Shown here in pieces: positions 48,706-61,369 of a stretch of 64,000 nt of DNA. The stretch's first letter is position 1. Every line of letters starts with the position of its first letter. The notes beneath the pieces are model-generated. The model saw only the letters and a program-made list of their open reading frames with translations, searched no databases and was not told the origin of the DNA. A program made the translations under genes and the position numbers. Origin of the DNA: Owenia fusiformis (Eukaryota; Annelida; Polychaeta; Sabellida; Oweniidae); assembly GCA_903813345.2 (NCBI GenBank), contig CAIIXF020000002.1:23140455-23204454 (forward strand), given 5' to 3'.

Positions 48706-51700
48706 TCAATTCACCCCAGTTAGCGTTTCCCCACTCTCCCAGTGTACATTTGTCAACAAATGTGTTTTGAGATATCGCAAACTTTTAAACTCCTTATTAC
48801 ACTGTGTACATAGGTATGTTTCAGCTTTCTTGTTATGCTGCTCTTTCATGTGAGTCCCCAGATTATTTTTGAATTTAAACTTTTTCCCGCATATATAGCA
48901 CAACAATTTGACACCAGTGTGTCCCCGTTGATGATCTTCAAGTTTACTCTGTGATGAAAATGCACGATCGCAAACACTACAGCGTTTATCGTCAGCTTTT
49001 ATCTCATGTTGGCGTTTGATGTGCCTATCTAACAATTCTTTTGTTGCAAAAGATTTAGGACACTTGAACGTGCATTTGAACATTTTTTCAACATTGTCAT
49101 GTTTTTTACGATTATGAGTTGCCAAACCTTTAAGAGTTGAACACAATATTCCACATTCCAAGCAGCGAAAAGATTCACCATCTTTCGACGAATGAAATTG
49201 TTGAACATGAGCAGTTATCTCACCCTGATCCTTAAAAGTCGCTTTACAATATTTGCATGTGTTATTTTTAGTCACATGTTTTTTTAAGTGAACTAACATC
49301 GACCAACGAGTCTTCAGAACAACCTCGCAAATTCCACATGTGAACGATGTCATCTTTATAGTCTTTGAATACTTTAGAAGACCAATGTTCTTTTTCACTT
49401 TAGGGACTATTGATTCAAAATCACCCCCATATCCTTTCAATTCAATTTCTTCAATATTGGATTCTGTTATTGGCACTGAACTGTTGGCTTTGTCTACAGC
49501 AGTATGTTCAATCCTATCTGATACAGTGTCGTCACTTCTTATAATGTCAACATTGATGGCTGTTATATCTTCACTGTTGGTTGTAATATCTTCATTTGGG
49601 ATGACATCTTTCTTTTCAGTAATATCCTTATTTGCAATATTATCTTCTTTATCTTTATCTGTCATGATATCATATTTTGTATTGATGTCGTCATTTGTTG
49701 TAATATTGCACACAGTATTGTTCAGGTCAGAGACCTTTAGTTCCGATCCAGAATCTGGCTTATCACTGGTTTTTGACATATTTAAATATTTAGGATCACA
49801 AGCTTCGTTTTCATTTAATTTCACAACAGTGTCTTCATCTTCTTTATGTTGAGAAACTCCCTTGTTTCTTACATCAATGTCAATTTTCAGTTGATCTTTA
49901 TCACTATTAGACTGTACCACATTTTCAATTTCAATTTGGTCCATAACTTTTTTCAATTGTTTACCAATTCCGACTTGATTCATATTATTTTCAGTAACGT
50001 ACACTTCAATTTGATCTGTATCATTCTTAGATTGTACATCAGTTTCCATTTGACCATTGTCTTTTGTCACTTGTACACCCGTGTCCACTTGATTAATTTG
50101 ATCTGCATCCTTTTCAGATTTTACACCAGTATCCACTTCGATTTGATCTACATCATTAGATAGTAAATCATTTTCCATTTGATCATTGTCTTTTTTCAAT
50201 TGAACACCGATATCAACTTGTTTCATTTGATCTTTCTCCTTTTCAGATTTTACAACAATATCAACCTCAATTTGATCTACATCAGTATCAATTTCCATTT
50301 GATCATTGCCTTTTTTCAAGTGAACACCAGTTTCCATTTGATCACTGTCTTTTTTAACTTGTACACAGGTATCTACTTGTTTCATTTGATCTTCATCCTT
50401 TTCAGATTTTACACCAGTATTCACTTCATTTAGATCTACATCGTTTGATTGTTCATCAGTTTCCATTAGATCATTATCTTTTTCCAGTTGTGCACCAGTG
50501 TCCATTTGTTTCGTTAAATCTTCATCCTCATTTGATTTTACCCCTGTATCCACTTCAATTTGATATGTACCACCAGATTGAGTATTGGTGTCCTTCTCAT
50601 TTGGAGCAAGGTTTGCTTCAGCGATAGCATCATTTTCACTGTCCTTTACATTGAGGAACTTACCATCAACACGTCCCTCCTTTGAATCATTTCCACTTAC
50701 TTTACTAGCTCCATGTTTCATTAGAACATGCTTTCTTACGCTGCTCTTTTTTCGGAACATTTTGCAGCAAATGGTACAGCTAAACTGTCTGATCAACTCT
50801 GATACGTGGCCATGTTTCATGTACTCCGCCTTGGTGATAAAGCATTTGCCACAAATCTGACACTGAAATGGAAACCAGCCTCAGTTATTGTACATGCAAC
50901 ACGCCCAGAGGCTCTGAATAGAGTCCTAGCTAAACTTCATGGGATCTTTATCGTAGTTGAATACAATGAGTTGTATGCAAAAATATCAACAGGCTTTGAC
51001 TTGAAAATATAATGTTATATGAAGTTCATGACAATAGGTTGGTTTTGCAAAAATAACAATATAACATAATAATACTACATGTACATGTATATGGATTTGA
51101 CAACTATGGGTTGGTAAATGCAAAAGTATCAACAGGCTTTGACTATTACCACTTATATTGGCTATTACCTGGTAAAACTGGATCTCATTACGCTTGATGT
51201 GAGCATTTATATGAAGCTCCAAGGCACGTTCCTTCACAAACACCTCATCACAGGTAGGGCAGGTAAAGGTCTGGAAATACAATTAATAAGTCACATCCCC
51301 CTCCAAATGTTATGTAATATTATACAAATATTGAATTCTGTAGAGTTGAATATCTGTATATATTTATGAAGGTGTATTCACTGCAGCCCGAAGGGCGAGG
51401 TGAATACATCTCTCAGAAATATATACAGATGTTAAACGTTCTCAGAATTCAATATTTGTTTTATTATTTCCTCATTAAAGTAGTACACAATATTAAGGTT
51501 AGAAGTACACATTATTGATATGATATGACGTCTAGGTTCAACGTATTTCCAAACGTTTGCCAATATTCTGTACATGTTATAATTCACGATCTCAGTCACA
51601 CCATGGATAAATATTAGATTCCGAACTTCCATGTTGAAGTCCATAGTCTTCGTGGTTTGATATGTTGAATACATTTGTAAATTCTTTATCCCGTGTTTGT

Positions 51701-54700
51701 TATACAGTTGTGAACCTTTTCTTGGGAGGACTTCCTGAAACAATGCTTCACCGTCTATCATATCGGATGAAATTAAGTGATGTGACGTCATTTTAATTTC
51801 AATAAATAGTGGTATTCACTAAAAATGACATCACTGCCTGTGAATACACTCTTCACACATTTTCTTAGCAGGGAGACATGGAATACCTCTATATATTTCT
51901 AGTCACATGGTATCTAATTGACCAATGAGAGAACGAGTATCACGGCATGGAAATAATAATAGGTAATATCATAGTCTTCTTCATAGTTTGGTTCTAACCT
52001 TATATAATTTAGGAACAAAATTACAATTACGTTTCCATCTTTCCTTTGAGTTAATTTGAAAAAAAATAATTTTAGCAATTTTCAGAATAGGAACAGATCA
52101 TTGACGTGTAAAACCTGTCTAAATACAAATGAAGTTAAGCCCAATTATTTACTTGCATTTATATTGAATATACATTCATTTAATTTAAATAAAGGGATAC
52201 TGTACATCTTAAAAATTCTTCTCTTGCAATTTGTAAATTTTGTACACAAATTTGTGCAACTGACAAGTGACAACCGTAAACAAAACTGTGCAACTAACCT
52301 TTGAAGTATGCGTCTTGAAATGATCCTGTAAGAGCTTGATGTCTAAGAACATCTCATTACAAAGATAGCACCTATATTCAGTACTATCATTTTCCTGATT
52401 CTTCATTGCGATCTCAATTTTTTCACCCTTATTCTTCTTGACATGTGCCTTCTCTGGGTTTTTATGATCTCGCTCTATATGCACTAAAAGAGTTGATTTC
52501 CTGGTGTAGGCAATGCCACATAGAGTACAACAGTAAGGTTTGACGCCTTTATGGATTCCTAACTCGTGACGAATTCGGTGATCTTTACGTATAAAAGTCT
52601 TCGGGCAATACTGACACTTATGTGGCCTCGCACCTGTGTGTATGTGACTATGGTCCTTTAGATTATTTATGAATCTAAAAGATGTCCCACACACGGAACA
52701 AACGTGTGGTTTTTTAACGGCAGGTTTTGAATTAGTATCCTTTTCAGAAATTCCAAAGGTTGCATTATTAATGGTTTTCTTTTCTTGCTTAGTTGCTTCC
52801 TCTTGATGCTTCTTCACATGTCTCTTATAAGACCGATATGAGCTGAATTTTTTGTTACATTTTTCACAGCCGAGATCTGATGTATTCCCATGTACCTTAA
52901 TATGCTCAGTTAGGTTTTGTTTCCACTTAAAGCCTTTAGGGCAGTGTGGACAAAAGAATGCAACTGTAGAACTGGAACGGCAGATCTGCATATGAGCTTT
53001 AAGATACGTATTGCGTGTAAAGCCCCTGTTACATTTCTTGCAGTAATAACGACGTGTGGTCAGGCAATCTTCCAAGTGAATCTTCAGGAATTCCTCACTT
53101 GAGAAAACCTGAAAGGAAAATAGGTCTAGTTTAGAAATACAATGTTTGTAGTCTCTCATATGCCAAAGCCAGTAGAAATGTTATTGGTTGTATGCTATTT
53201 TAGTATGTACAGGGTGTTAAATAAATAGTACCCCACACACAATTTTGTCGCCTACTTTGATGTATTGTAGAAAATTATCCAAAAAGAGTTTGTTTATAAA
53301 ATTTGGCATACTTTAACTTGAAACATTTTGTGACACTCAAATTTTTTTATTTGGAAATTTAAGTAATATTGACGAAAAACAAGCAATTTTAAAATATTCA
53401 TGTTTAAACAAAATTCGACGAAAATTTCCAGTTTTGCAGTTTTAAAGAGAGTTTAAATCATTTTGATTACATTTTGATCACAAACCTATTGCATTACATA
53501 TGGTTTGTCTGTTCTCTTAAGATACTGTTACTATGTGTTGGAGATGTTTAACTCCTAAATAGGAATATTGTAAGTGTGATTTTATTATTGTTTAAGAGTG
53601 AAGACCCCTTTTAATACTTTCAATACATGGACAGGTGCATGTATCATATGATTTGTTGGCTTTAAGTCTAAAAAGGTTTATCAGGGCATTGAAAGACATC
53701 CCTGCTTGAATTTCTATACCATCCTACCCCTACAGCATTTCCTACTGTCCCACTTGATTAAAAAATCCTTTCCAATAGTTCGCATCTCATAAAATCTCAA
53801 GAAAATGGTTGTATTTTGTTTAAGTCAATTGAGGCATTATTAACAGTGAGCTTGCACTCAATTTTCCATTGGCCTACGATCGGGAGGCCATATTCACCCA
53901 ATACCTCACAGGTGGCCACCGACGGCTTACCTTTTGTTGGAAATGATTCACATGGATTTAACATGTGAACTTTCAGGGGTAACATCATAACATTGTAACA
54001 GTCACTCCTGCTTGGTTCAGTTTTTCTTTTACCAGTGGATTATAATGGTGTTTAATAGGATAGGATTGACCAGAATATTCAAATTGTTTTTGTAATCAAT
54101 TTGTTACAAATCGTTTCAAAATTTAGCTTGATTTAGGTCAAATCTGTAAATGCGTAGCAATTTAGAAACTGAAGTCAAATTGTGGTGAAGTCATATTACC
54201 CCAAACAAAAACATTTGAGTGTCACAAATTGTTTCAATTTAATGTATGCCAAATTTCATGAGAAAACTCTTATTGGATATTTTTCTACAACAAATCAAAG
54301 TAGGCGACAAAATTGTGTGTGGGGTACTATGTTCTCCCCTCCTTAGCTTTAACATCCATATAATGTTGGATAACTTTTTTCTCTACATGATATCTGAATT
54401 GTTCTTTAAGCACATCATAACTAGGCTTCACTGAGCAACTCCACAAGAAGGTTCAGATGACTAGCTCAACTAGATGCACTTTTATGCACAAAAGTTTATT
54501 CTCTTGAAATTAAGGGCGAGAACATATTTATTTGACACCCTGTATAATGTAAACAGTGTGAGACTTCAAGACATACAAAATACTAGAAAAACAGCAACTC
54601 CACAGAGTAGCAAATCCCACCGAACAAAACATATTTAGATTATTAGTGGCCATCTTGAAAATTCCTTCTTGAGCAGAGCTTGTTTGTCCCTAAGCATCAA

Positions 54701-57700
54701 CATAAAAAAGGTAAACCATATCCATAAATTAAAATTTGAGTTATCAAAGATTACATTCTTTTTTACTCAAAATGGAGGCCATTTGAAATTCTGCAGTCAT
54801 TTTGAAAATCTTTCTCGAACAGAGCTAAAGTGTCCCTAGGTATCAGCATATAAAATTTGAATTAAGAAAAATGGCAACCATTTTGAAATTCAGCTGCCAT
54901 TCTGAAAATTCTTCTTCGAACAGAGCTACTGTATCCTTAGGCATTATCATATAAAATTTAAAACAAATCCGTTCGCTGGTATTAGAGTTATCAAAATTTT
55001 ATGTTTTTTTTACGAAAAATGGCCACCATTTTGAAATTCAGTGGCCATCTTGAAAATTCATTTTTGAACAAAGTAACTGTGTCCCTAGCCATCATCATAT
55101 AAAATTTGAACCAAATCTGTTCACTGGTATTTGAGTTATCAAAGATTATGTTTTTTTTACGAAAAATTGCTGCCATTTTGAAATTAAGTAATCATCTTGA
55201 AAAAATTTTGTCGAACATAGCTACTGTGTCCCTAAGCATCATCATATAAAATTTGAACCAAATCCGTTCACTGGTATTTGAGTTATCAAAGATTATATAT
55301 TTTTACGAAAAATGGCCCCCAATTTGAAATTAAGTAGCCATCTTGAAAATCTCTTTTTGTACGTATAAAACTTGAACCAAATCCGTCAACCAGTATTGGA
55401 GTTATTGCCCAGACACACGGACGAACGAATGGACGGACGGACGGCTTCTCTATATCCCCCTCAAACTTCGTTCGGTGGGATAATAATTACATTTGCAATC
55501 TATTTTAATACCTGATTTACCTGAAGCAAGGTAAACAGCCAAGAACAAGTGAGGATTTGGGGAATTTAGAACTGACACAAGGGAATTCAAAGTTTTAGAC
55601 TATAAAGATTTATACGGTATAGCAAGGAAAGGCCTCTCAGAAAGCTGCTACTAAGATTTCAGTAAATCTGCTTTATTTGTAAAATCATGACTAGGTCATA
55701 ATTTCCAAAATTTGTTAGTTTTAGTAAATGTATGAAACAAAGGGCAATGTAGCAGCAGGAAATGGGCAATATTCTTTCCAATTAATTTTCTTACCCAAAC
55801 TGCCCATTGTTTTGAGGAATTTTGTAACTAGAAATTATTCTTTTAATTCATTTTGCCTATTGAGACCGCTCAAAACATGATCGGGGCCAGGGTGATAAAA
55901 TGATACATATACACATAATCATACCTTGGAGCACTGTCCACAGACGCATTGATCAGTTTTTGGGGGCTCCGGTAGAAATAATTGCTTAACTTGTTCAGGC
56001 GCACTGGGAACTTCTAGATTCGAGCTGGGGATAGCTTTTGGATTGTTATACAAGTTTCCTGCTGCGACTGTCCCAGCTCTGTCATATAAATGAGTGTTGT
56101 AATTTGATCTAAACTCTGGCTCTTGTTGAATAGGAACTGTGACCAATTGTTCATTTTGGATGACCTTAAGTGGACTGACTTCATGTTTGTCATTTCCACT
56201 AGTGAGAACCTTATTTTGAGTTGGTCCAGTTGATTCTGTTCGCAGACTGTTAATCGCAACACCCTTTTGATCGTGAACCCCTCGTTGATGCAATTTCAAA
56301 TCATATTTTCGTGAAAATTTTGCATCACAAAACTGACATGCATAATTTTTTGCTCCGGTATGTGTTGTGATATGGCGATCACGGTGTTCTTTCCTCCGAA
56401 ATGTTTTGTTACAAAAAGAGCATGAGAACTCTCGGGAATCCAAGTGGATCTTCTGGTGTTCCTTTAATGTGTGTCTGTATGTGAATTGTTTATTACAAAT
56501 CGCACAAGGGAATGTCTGCGATGACCTGTGTGTTTTCATATGTACACCAAGCATGGTCTTATTAGGGAAAATCTCGCCACATTTTTTACATGAAAAATCT
56601 TTTATTGATTTAGGCTTGATTGCTACTGGCTGAGTCTGTGGCTGCCAGGATTCCTGTATGTTCACATCTGATGGTTGGACTGTCTCAACAATAATATGCT
56701 TTCCTGATGCTTCGCTCAATTTAAATGAGCTTGTATTGTGCTGTACCTGTAATTGAGTTGGTATTGTTTGAGGCAAAGCCAGTTGTGACAGAGCAGATTG
56801 AGACATAGTTGATTGAGTTATTTCTGGTTGTGATAAATTTGATTGCGACAAATTTGGTTGAGGCAAAGTTGGTTGTGATAAAATTGGTTGTGACAATATA
56901 GGTTGTGACAAAATTGGTTGTGACAAGGCTGTTTGTTGATCTATGGCTTCTATAAATGAATGACTATGCGTCTGGAAATCAGTAATGTCAGTGAATGCAA
57001 GATTGCAAGTATTACAGTAGTATAACAAGTTCATTCGTCCTCCAGCTCCAGTGGAGTTACTAGCACTGGTTTCAACATCTCCTGCAGGGACCATCACTGG
57101 GTTGACTGTGCCTATTGACTGGACAATATTCTGAGCATCTTGATTTGAGTTATATTGAATGGCTGGTGTTGTTGTTTGCATAGCCTGCCATTGTTGAGGG
57201 GCATGCTGGGATATGTCTTGGAGGACAGGAGAAACTCGAGACACTGCTGTATTTTGGATGGGGTTAATGTCAGTCACAGGAGGCCTTGAGTTACCATCTT
57301 TTCTTGACTGTTCTCTTGTTTGTGAATCATGTGACTGAACAGTTAGCGACTGAGGATTCTGGATAAACTGAACATTTTGTGGTTGTGATACACTTGGATT
57401 CAAAGTCACATGACCAACTGTATGAATCACTTGACTTTGAGACTGATGGGAAAGCTGTTGCTCCATTATAACCGGTGCCATATGATGTAGGCTTGACATA
57501 ATTGGGTGTTGCTGATTGATATTGTTCCCCTGGGTAATTATGACTCCCTGCGGGGGATGGTCCATTGTGGTTGTCTGATGATTGACCCATGTCCCTGCAA
57601 CTAAGCCAGTGTCTCTAGAAGGATAGCCGAGTCCTGTAGTGTCCACTGTGTAGAGACCTTGGGAAGGTTGGCCAGTATTCCCATTCCTCTGTGGCTCATT

Positions 57701-57703
57701 CAT
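48706..57703 (-). CDS. Large C2H2 zinc-finger protein (about 23 fingers)
   Basis: Probable nuclear DNA-binding regulator. Minus-strand coding exons are 57703-55925 (593 codons), 53108-52299 (270), 51270-51169 (34) and 50862-48706 (718 plus stop), all phase 0 with GT..AG ends; total 1615 aa. Met1 follows an acceptor at 57713-57714, so a leader exon lies upstream. Exon 1 has a Gln/Ser/Thr-rich region, a lone finger (CNTC), an LSQP pentapeptide tract and four fingers. A further finger is split by the intron (CGQC then SK|VFSSEEFLKIHLEDC), which proves the exon join. Exon 2 adds seven fingers, exon 3 one, and exon 4 two, then an acidic repeat region, then seven more. The acidic region has units of about 41 residues with words such as DQIEVDTGVKSEKD and QMKQVDTGVQLKKDNDQME (about 50540-49850). 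Some fingers are CCHC variants. I do not recognise a vertebrate ortholog and no KRAB, BTB or SCAN domain is seen. Confidence 0.85.
51333..51465. repeat. Inverted repeat in zinc-finger gene intron
   Basis: TTGAATTCTGTAGAG...GTATATATTT...GGTGTATTCAC is followed by GTGAATACATC...ATATATACAG...CTCAGAATTCAA, forming an imperfect hairpin with arms of about 50 bp. A further GTGAATACAC lies at about 51841, so the whole of 51371-51852 may be an element. Confidence 0.5.
53210..54542. mobile_element. 1.33-kb mariner-like element, TA flanks
   Basis: Left end CAGGGTGTTAAATAAATA and right end TATTTATTTGACACCCTG are inverted and flanked by TA. An inner inverted repeat of more than 100 bp also exists: GTACCCCACACACAATTTTG near 53229 against AAAATTGTGTGTGGGGTAC near 54310. 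So the right terminus may come from a different family member; it matches the solo end at 12490-12668. No transposase frame is readable. It lies in the intron between the first two coding exons of the zinc-finger gene. Confidence 0.65.
54640..55485. repeat. Tandem 110-120-bp repeats ending in (GGAC)n
   Basis: Diverged units contain GCCATCTTGAAAATTC, CATCATATAAAATTTGAACC and GTATTTGAGTTATCAAAGAT. The block ends with GGACGGACGGACGG and TCAAACTTCGTTCGGTGGGA. It is the inverted counterpart of the element at 17650-18640. Lies in the first coding intron of the zinc-finger gene. Confidence 0.65.
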
Positions 57704-57779
57704 TTCGCAAAGCTGAAACACATGTACAATAATCTGGCATGAATTAGTTGTAACCACAATATGTTTATATGTTGAAATT

Positions 57780-58090
57780 AGAATCAAGCTAAAACTTAAA
57801 TGCACAATGCACCTTTGAATAACAGTGCTTATTTGTTGAATTTAAAAGCTAAAATTTAAATACACAATGCACCTTTGAAGAAACAGTGCTTATATGCTGA
57901 TTTTAGAAGCTAAAACTTAAATACACAATGCACCTTTGAATAACAGTGCTTATGATATGTTGATTTTAGAAACTAAAACTTAATACACATTTGCACAAAA
58001 GAATAACAGTGCTTATCTGTTGAATTTAAAAGCTGAAACTTAAATACACAATGCACCTTTGAATAACAGTGCTTATCTGTTGATTTGATC
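57780..58090. repeat. About 61-bp minisatellite, 5 copies, upstream of zinc-finger start
   Basis: Units contain ACACAATGCACCTTTGAATA and ACAGTGCTTAT, with a period of about 60-63 bp. It lies directly upstream of the acceptor of the first coding exon, so it is intronic if the leader exon lies near 58.3-58.7 kb. Confidence 0.85.
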
Positions 58091-58306
58091 TGCTTATTGT
58101 CTCAGTTGCAAGCCAAAAGTCGACACCCGAAATAAAAAAATGAGATGAGTGGGCGATAATATGTCTATATGAAATTTGAAAAATATTCATTGGATATTCT
58201 ACTAGTTTTATCACTGAGTGCGTATAGATCATAATTTATTCAAATACTCAAATCATCAATGAACAAATACAGCTCATGCAACTAAGTGAAGATAGCCTAT
58301 ACATAC

Positions 58307-58773
58307 CTAAATAACTATAAATAACTTTCAATTACAGCAAAATATTTGTAGGTCATTTGTTGCATTAGAATTACGAACAAAGTCTAAACTGAGTCTGGAC
58401 TCGATTATGAAACAATGCCACACCTGCATCAATAGAATATCACTCCATCAGGACAAAAAATACCGTTTAAGCTTTTATAATTTACTCCACGTGTCTATAA
58501 TGAGGACCAAATAAACATCCAGCTTTTCATAGTCTTACAAAGACATTCGTTCGGCATTTCATAGATAACGAACGTAACTGAGCGTGAATATCCTGAAAGT
58601 ACTTCGTGAGGATTTATAGTTGATTTCTACGCTTATCAGGGACAAACCAGGTATAGTGTATATGCTGCTTTATTCTTAGGAAAGACAATATCACTCCAAT
58701 CTATTGAAAAGTTCAGTATTTCCCATCGCTATGTTTTAAATAAAGTAAATAGTTGTGAAATCTAACTTCCGGT
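58307..58773 (-). promoter_or_regulatory. Candidate promoter and leader exon, zinc-finger gene
   Basis: The word ACTTCCGGT (58765-58773), an ETS-type site common at animal housekeeping promoters, lies about 1.1 kb upstream of the start codon. A donor-like TTTAG then GTATGT lies on the minus strand near 58307. Alternative donors occur near 59680 and 60385. Weak evidence only. Confidence 0.25.
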
Positions 58774-59006
58774 CAGTGGAAATTTGGAAAAACATGATTT
58801 CCGACTTCACAAGTCCTTCAATAACTTGGTACTTATAAAGGGAAGGGGTCCAACCTGTAATATACACAAACTGAAAAATCGAATAAAGAATTCCTTGTCA
58901 TCTCAAAACAACGATGAAGTACATCATTTGATAGATAATTGGTACAGCAATGGAAAAAATAGATGCGATCAGAGTCATACAAGTCGAGAGTTTTAGAAGG
59001 ATATTT

Positions 59007-59598
59007 GGGGTGTTACTAAATACCACCTAGGTGTCCCCTTGGGCACCTGGATTTCTAATTCCATTTTAAACCACATACACATTTTAAATATAGTATTATT
59101 TCCTTTGTCATATTAACTTGACATTTAATGGGCTTGAAATAATAATTTGTAGTCGAGGATATAGCAAAGAAGTTTCGAAAATAAAATGTAAAAAGTTTTA
59201 TTGTTAGAAAAATGGGCACCTGGAATTTTGCTCATATGTACGGTTACTTATTTGTCATAAAACACCATTTATGCTAAATTGTGCATTTATATTTGAAATA
59301 TATATCGTTCTTACTTCAGTTGCTAAAATAGTGAATTTGTAGCATTTTATTGTGAGCAAATAATGAAAGATTATTCTTACAAATGACTTTTTCGACATCC
59401 ATTAAAATTTTTAAGACAATTAAAAATATCATAAACACACAGAAATATTTACACAAGTTCCACGAAAATACTTTATTATGTACCATATTAACACTTGGAA
59501 AAATGTTATCATGAAATGAAGTAGTAAAATATGCCATTAAGGCATTTCAATGGGGACACCTAGGTGTGGGGCACCTAGGTGGTATTTAGTACAACCCG
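59007..59598. mobile_element. Inverted-repeat element with ACTAAATACCACCTAGGTG ends
   Basis: ACTAAATACCACCTAGGTG at 59015 is exactly inverted at the right end (to 59590). Homology continues outward for about 8 bp on both sides (GGGTGTT and ACAACCC). CACCTAGGTG-type palindromes are repeated inside the ends. No transposase and no clear duplication. Confidence 0.65.
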
Positions 59599-59738
59599 AT
59601 GTTCTGAAAAATTCGTGAAAAACATGATTCACTGCATGTAAAAAAATTATGTTATCTTATATTTTACGATGATTACTTACCTATTTTTATAAAACTTGTT
59701 GATCAATAGCTGCTTTATAATTAGTTCAACGTCGTTAA

Positions 59739-59792
59739 ACTCAATAACGGCATTCTTTATTATTAGGAATTTTCTTGGGGCCGTTATTGAGT
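59739..59792. mobile_element. 54-bp TTAA-flanked inverted repeat
   Basis: ACTCAATAACGGC and GCCGTTATTGAGT form 13-bp inverted ends with TTAA on each side. It could be a minimal MITE or simply a hairpin. Confidence 0.45.
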
Positions 59793-59878
59793 TTAACCTC
59801 TTTACTATTCTTTCCTTTGATGCAAGTTTTGGATCCACCGAAACCATTTTTCCGCGATAACATGCAACTGATACTTAA

Positions 59879-60288
59879 GGTCAGGGTGCATGATGGGAAA
59901 TTTTCTGTATCCCTCAATTGAGTCACATGTTATTTTTCAAACAAGAATCACTCCTTCCCCACATTGTCTATATCTTTCACTTTTGCACAAAGAGTGCACT
60001 TATGTGCCTAGAAAAGACTTGTGAGAAGAATGTTTTGATAAAGTGTATAAAAAACAAGAAAATTCAGTGAAAAAATTCAGAAAATTTTTAGAAATTTTTT
60101 TCACTGAATTTTCTCGTTTTTTATACAATTTACAAAACAAATCTTCTCACAAGTCTTTTCTAGGCACATAAGTGCACTCTTTGTGCAAACTTGGAAGGTG
60201 TAGACAATGTGGGGAAGGAGTGATTCTTGTTTGAAAAATAACATGTGACTTGAATGATGCAGAAAATTTCCCATCATGCACCCTGACC
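59879..60288. mobile_element. 410-bp near-perfect hairpin flanked by TTAA
   Basis: Almost the whole element is two inverted arms of about 200 bp with little spacer, starting GGTCAGGGTGCATGATGGGA and closing around 60065-60105. Arm mismatches are scattered and few. TTAA lies at 59875-59878 and 60289-60292. If transcribed it would fold into a long double-stranded RNA. TTAA targeting recalls piggyBac elements, but the ends do not match a family I know. Confidence 0.75.
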
Positions 60289-61369
60289 TTAACAGCAATA
60301 TAAAAACACATAACATCAAGCGATTCAACACAATATTATTGTATTTAATGTTCATTTATACAAGTAAAATGAGGTTAAACTTACCAATCTCTAAAATGAC
60401 ATTTCCGCATGTCCGTCGTTGTGTCTGTTCGTCCTGGGTTAAAATTTAAACTATTGAAACGAAATTGTTGTCAAATAGATTGATAATTATCAAGCAATTA
60501 CTCGGGATAAAAAGATCAATTTTGAGGATAACAGGTATCTTTGATTGATTTATATAGCGCTTGTATACACGCAAAATAGTTATTAATTGCAAACCTACTG
60601 TTCGTTGATGCAGTGTCGCAATGACGGTTAATTCCTGATACGATTTGCAATTTCGATGTTACCGGAACTGACCGACATTTTCGTAAAATTCCAAACCTGT
60701 CTCCAATATTTTCGTAATTATGCATCAATAGGGTCTAAGGGGGATACGGGATGGTGTGTATGTATTTATAAGGTATGTATGCATGCTTGAATCACATTCT
60801 TTATGTAATATTACCATGTTTTCAGAGTTTAATTAGTTCCGCTTGTCGAAACCTGCGGAACGATTAAATTAACGCATCAAGGGCAAAATGATCATGGAGG
60901 TTAGACCTTGCCGGGGCCATAAGACATGTCAGATAAGAAACGAGGCCCAGGCTAGGTCTAATGTTGTTGGACTACTTTATAATATCCTGTGCTAGTTCAA
61001 TATGTGTCAACAACTGTGTTATGTTTAGTAATATACTTAGAAATGTAAATTTCTAAAAAAATTTCAATATCCAGTCCCCGACATTTGTAAGTAGGCACGA
61101 CTGCACTGAAGGAAAATTGTTGCAAGGCATTGCAGTGTCTCAGTATAAACACTGTGGCGGGCAGAATGCATAATCAAAAATTGTTGAATGTAGTCCCCAT
61201 TTCAACGTAGATGAATCCAATTTTATTTTTAAAATATTATTATGAAATATTTATTATTTTACGTTTCCAAATCAAAATTATTAAATATTACAAGAAATCT
61301 CCGCGAAAAGAAATTTGAGTCAAAGTTTTGTTGATATGAGTTCACCGCACTTGGGGTTATCGATTAATA

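Noticed and set aside
49340-50860. Plus-strand frames of up to 170 codons rich in Phe, Ile and Ser, suggesting membrane proteins
   Set aside because: They are antisense shadows of the acidic, Asp/Lys-rich coding exon of the zinc-finger gene.
58784-58996. Plus-strand 70-codon frame just beside the ETS-like site, possibly a divergent gene
   Set aside because: No homology or splice donor supports it; it may deserve a transcript check but I cannot call it.
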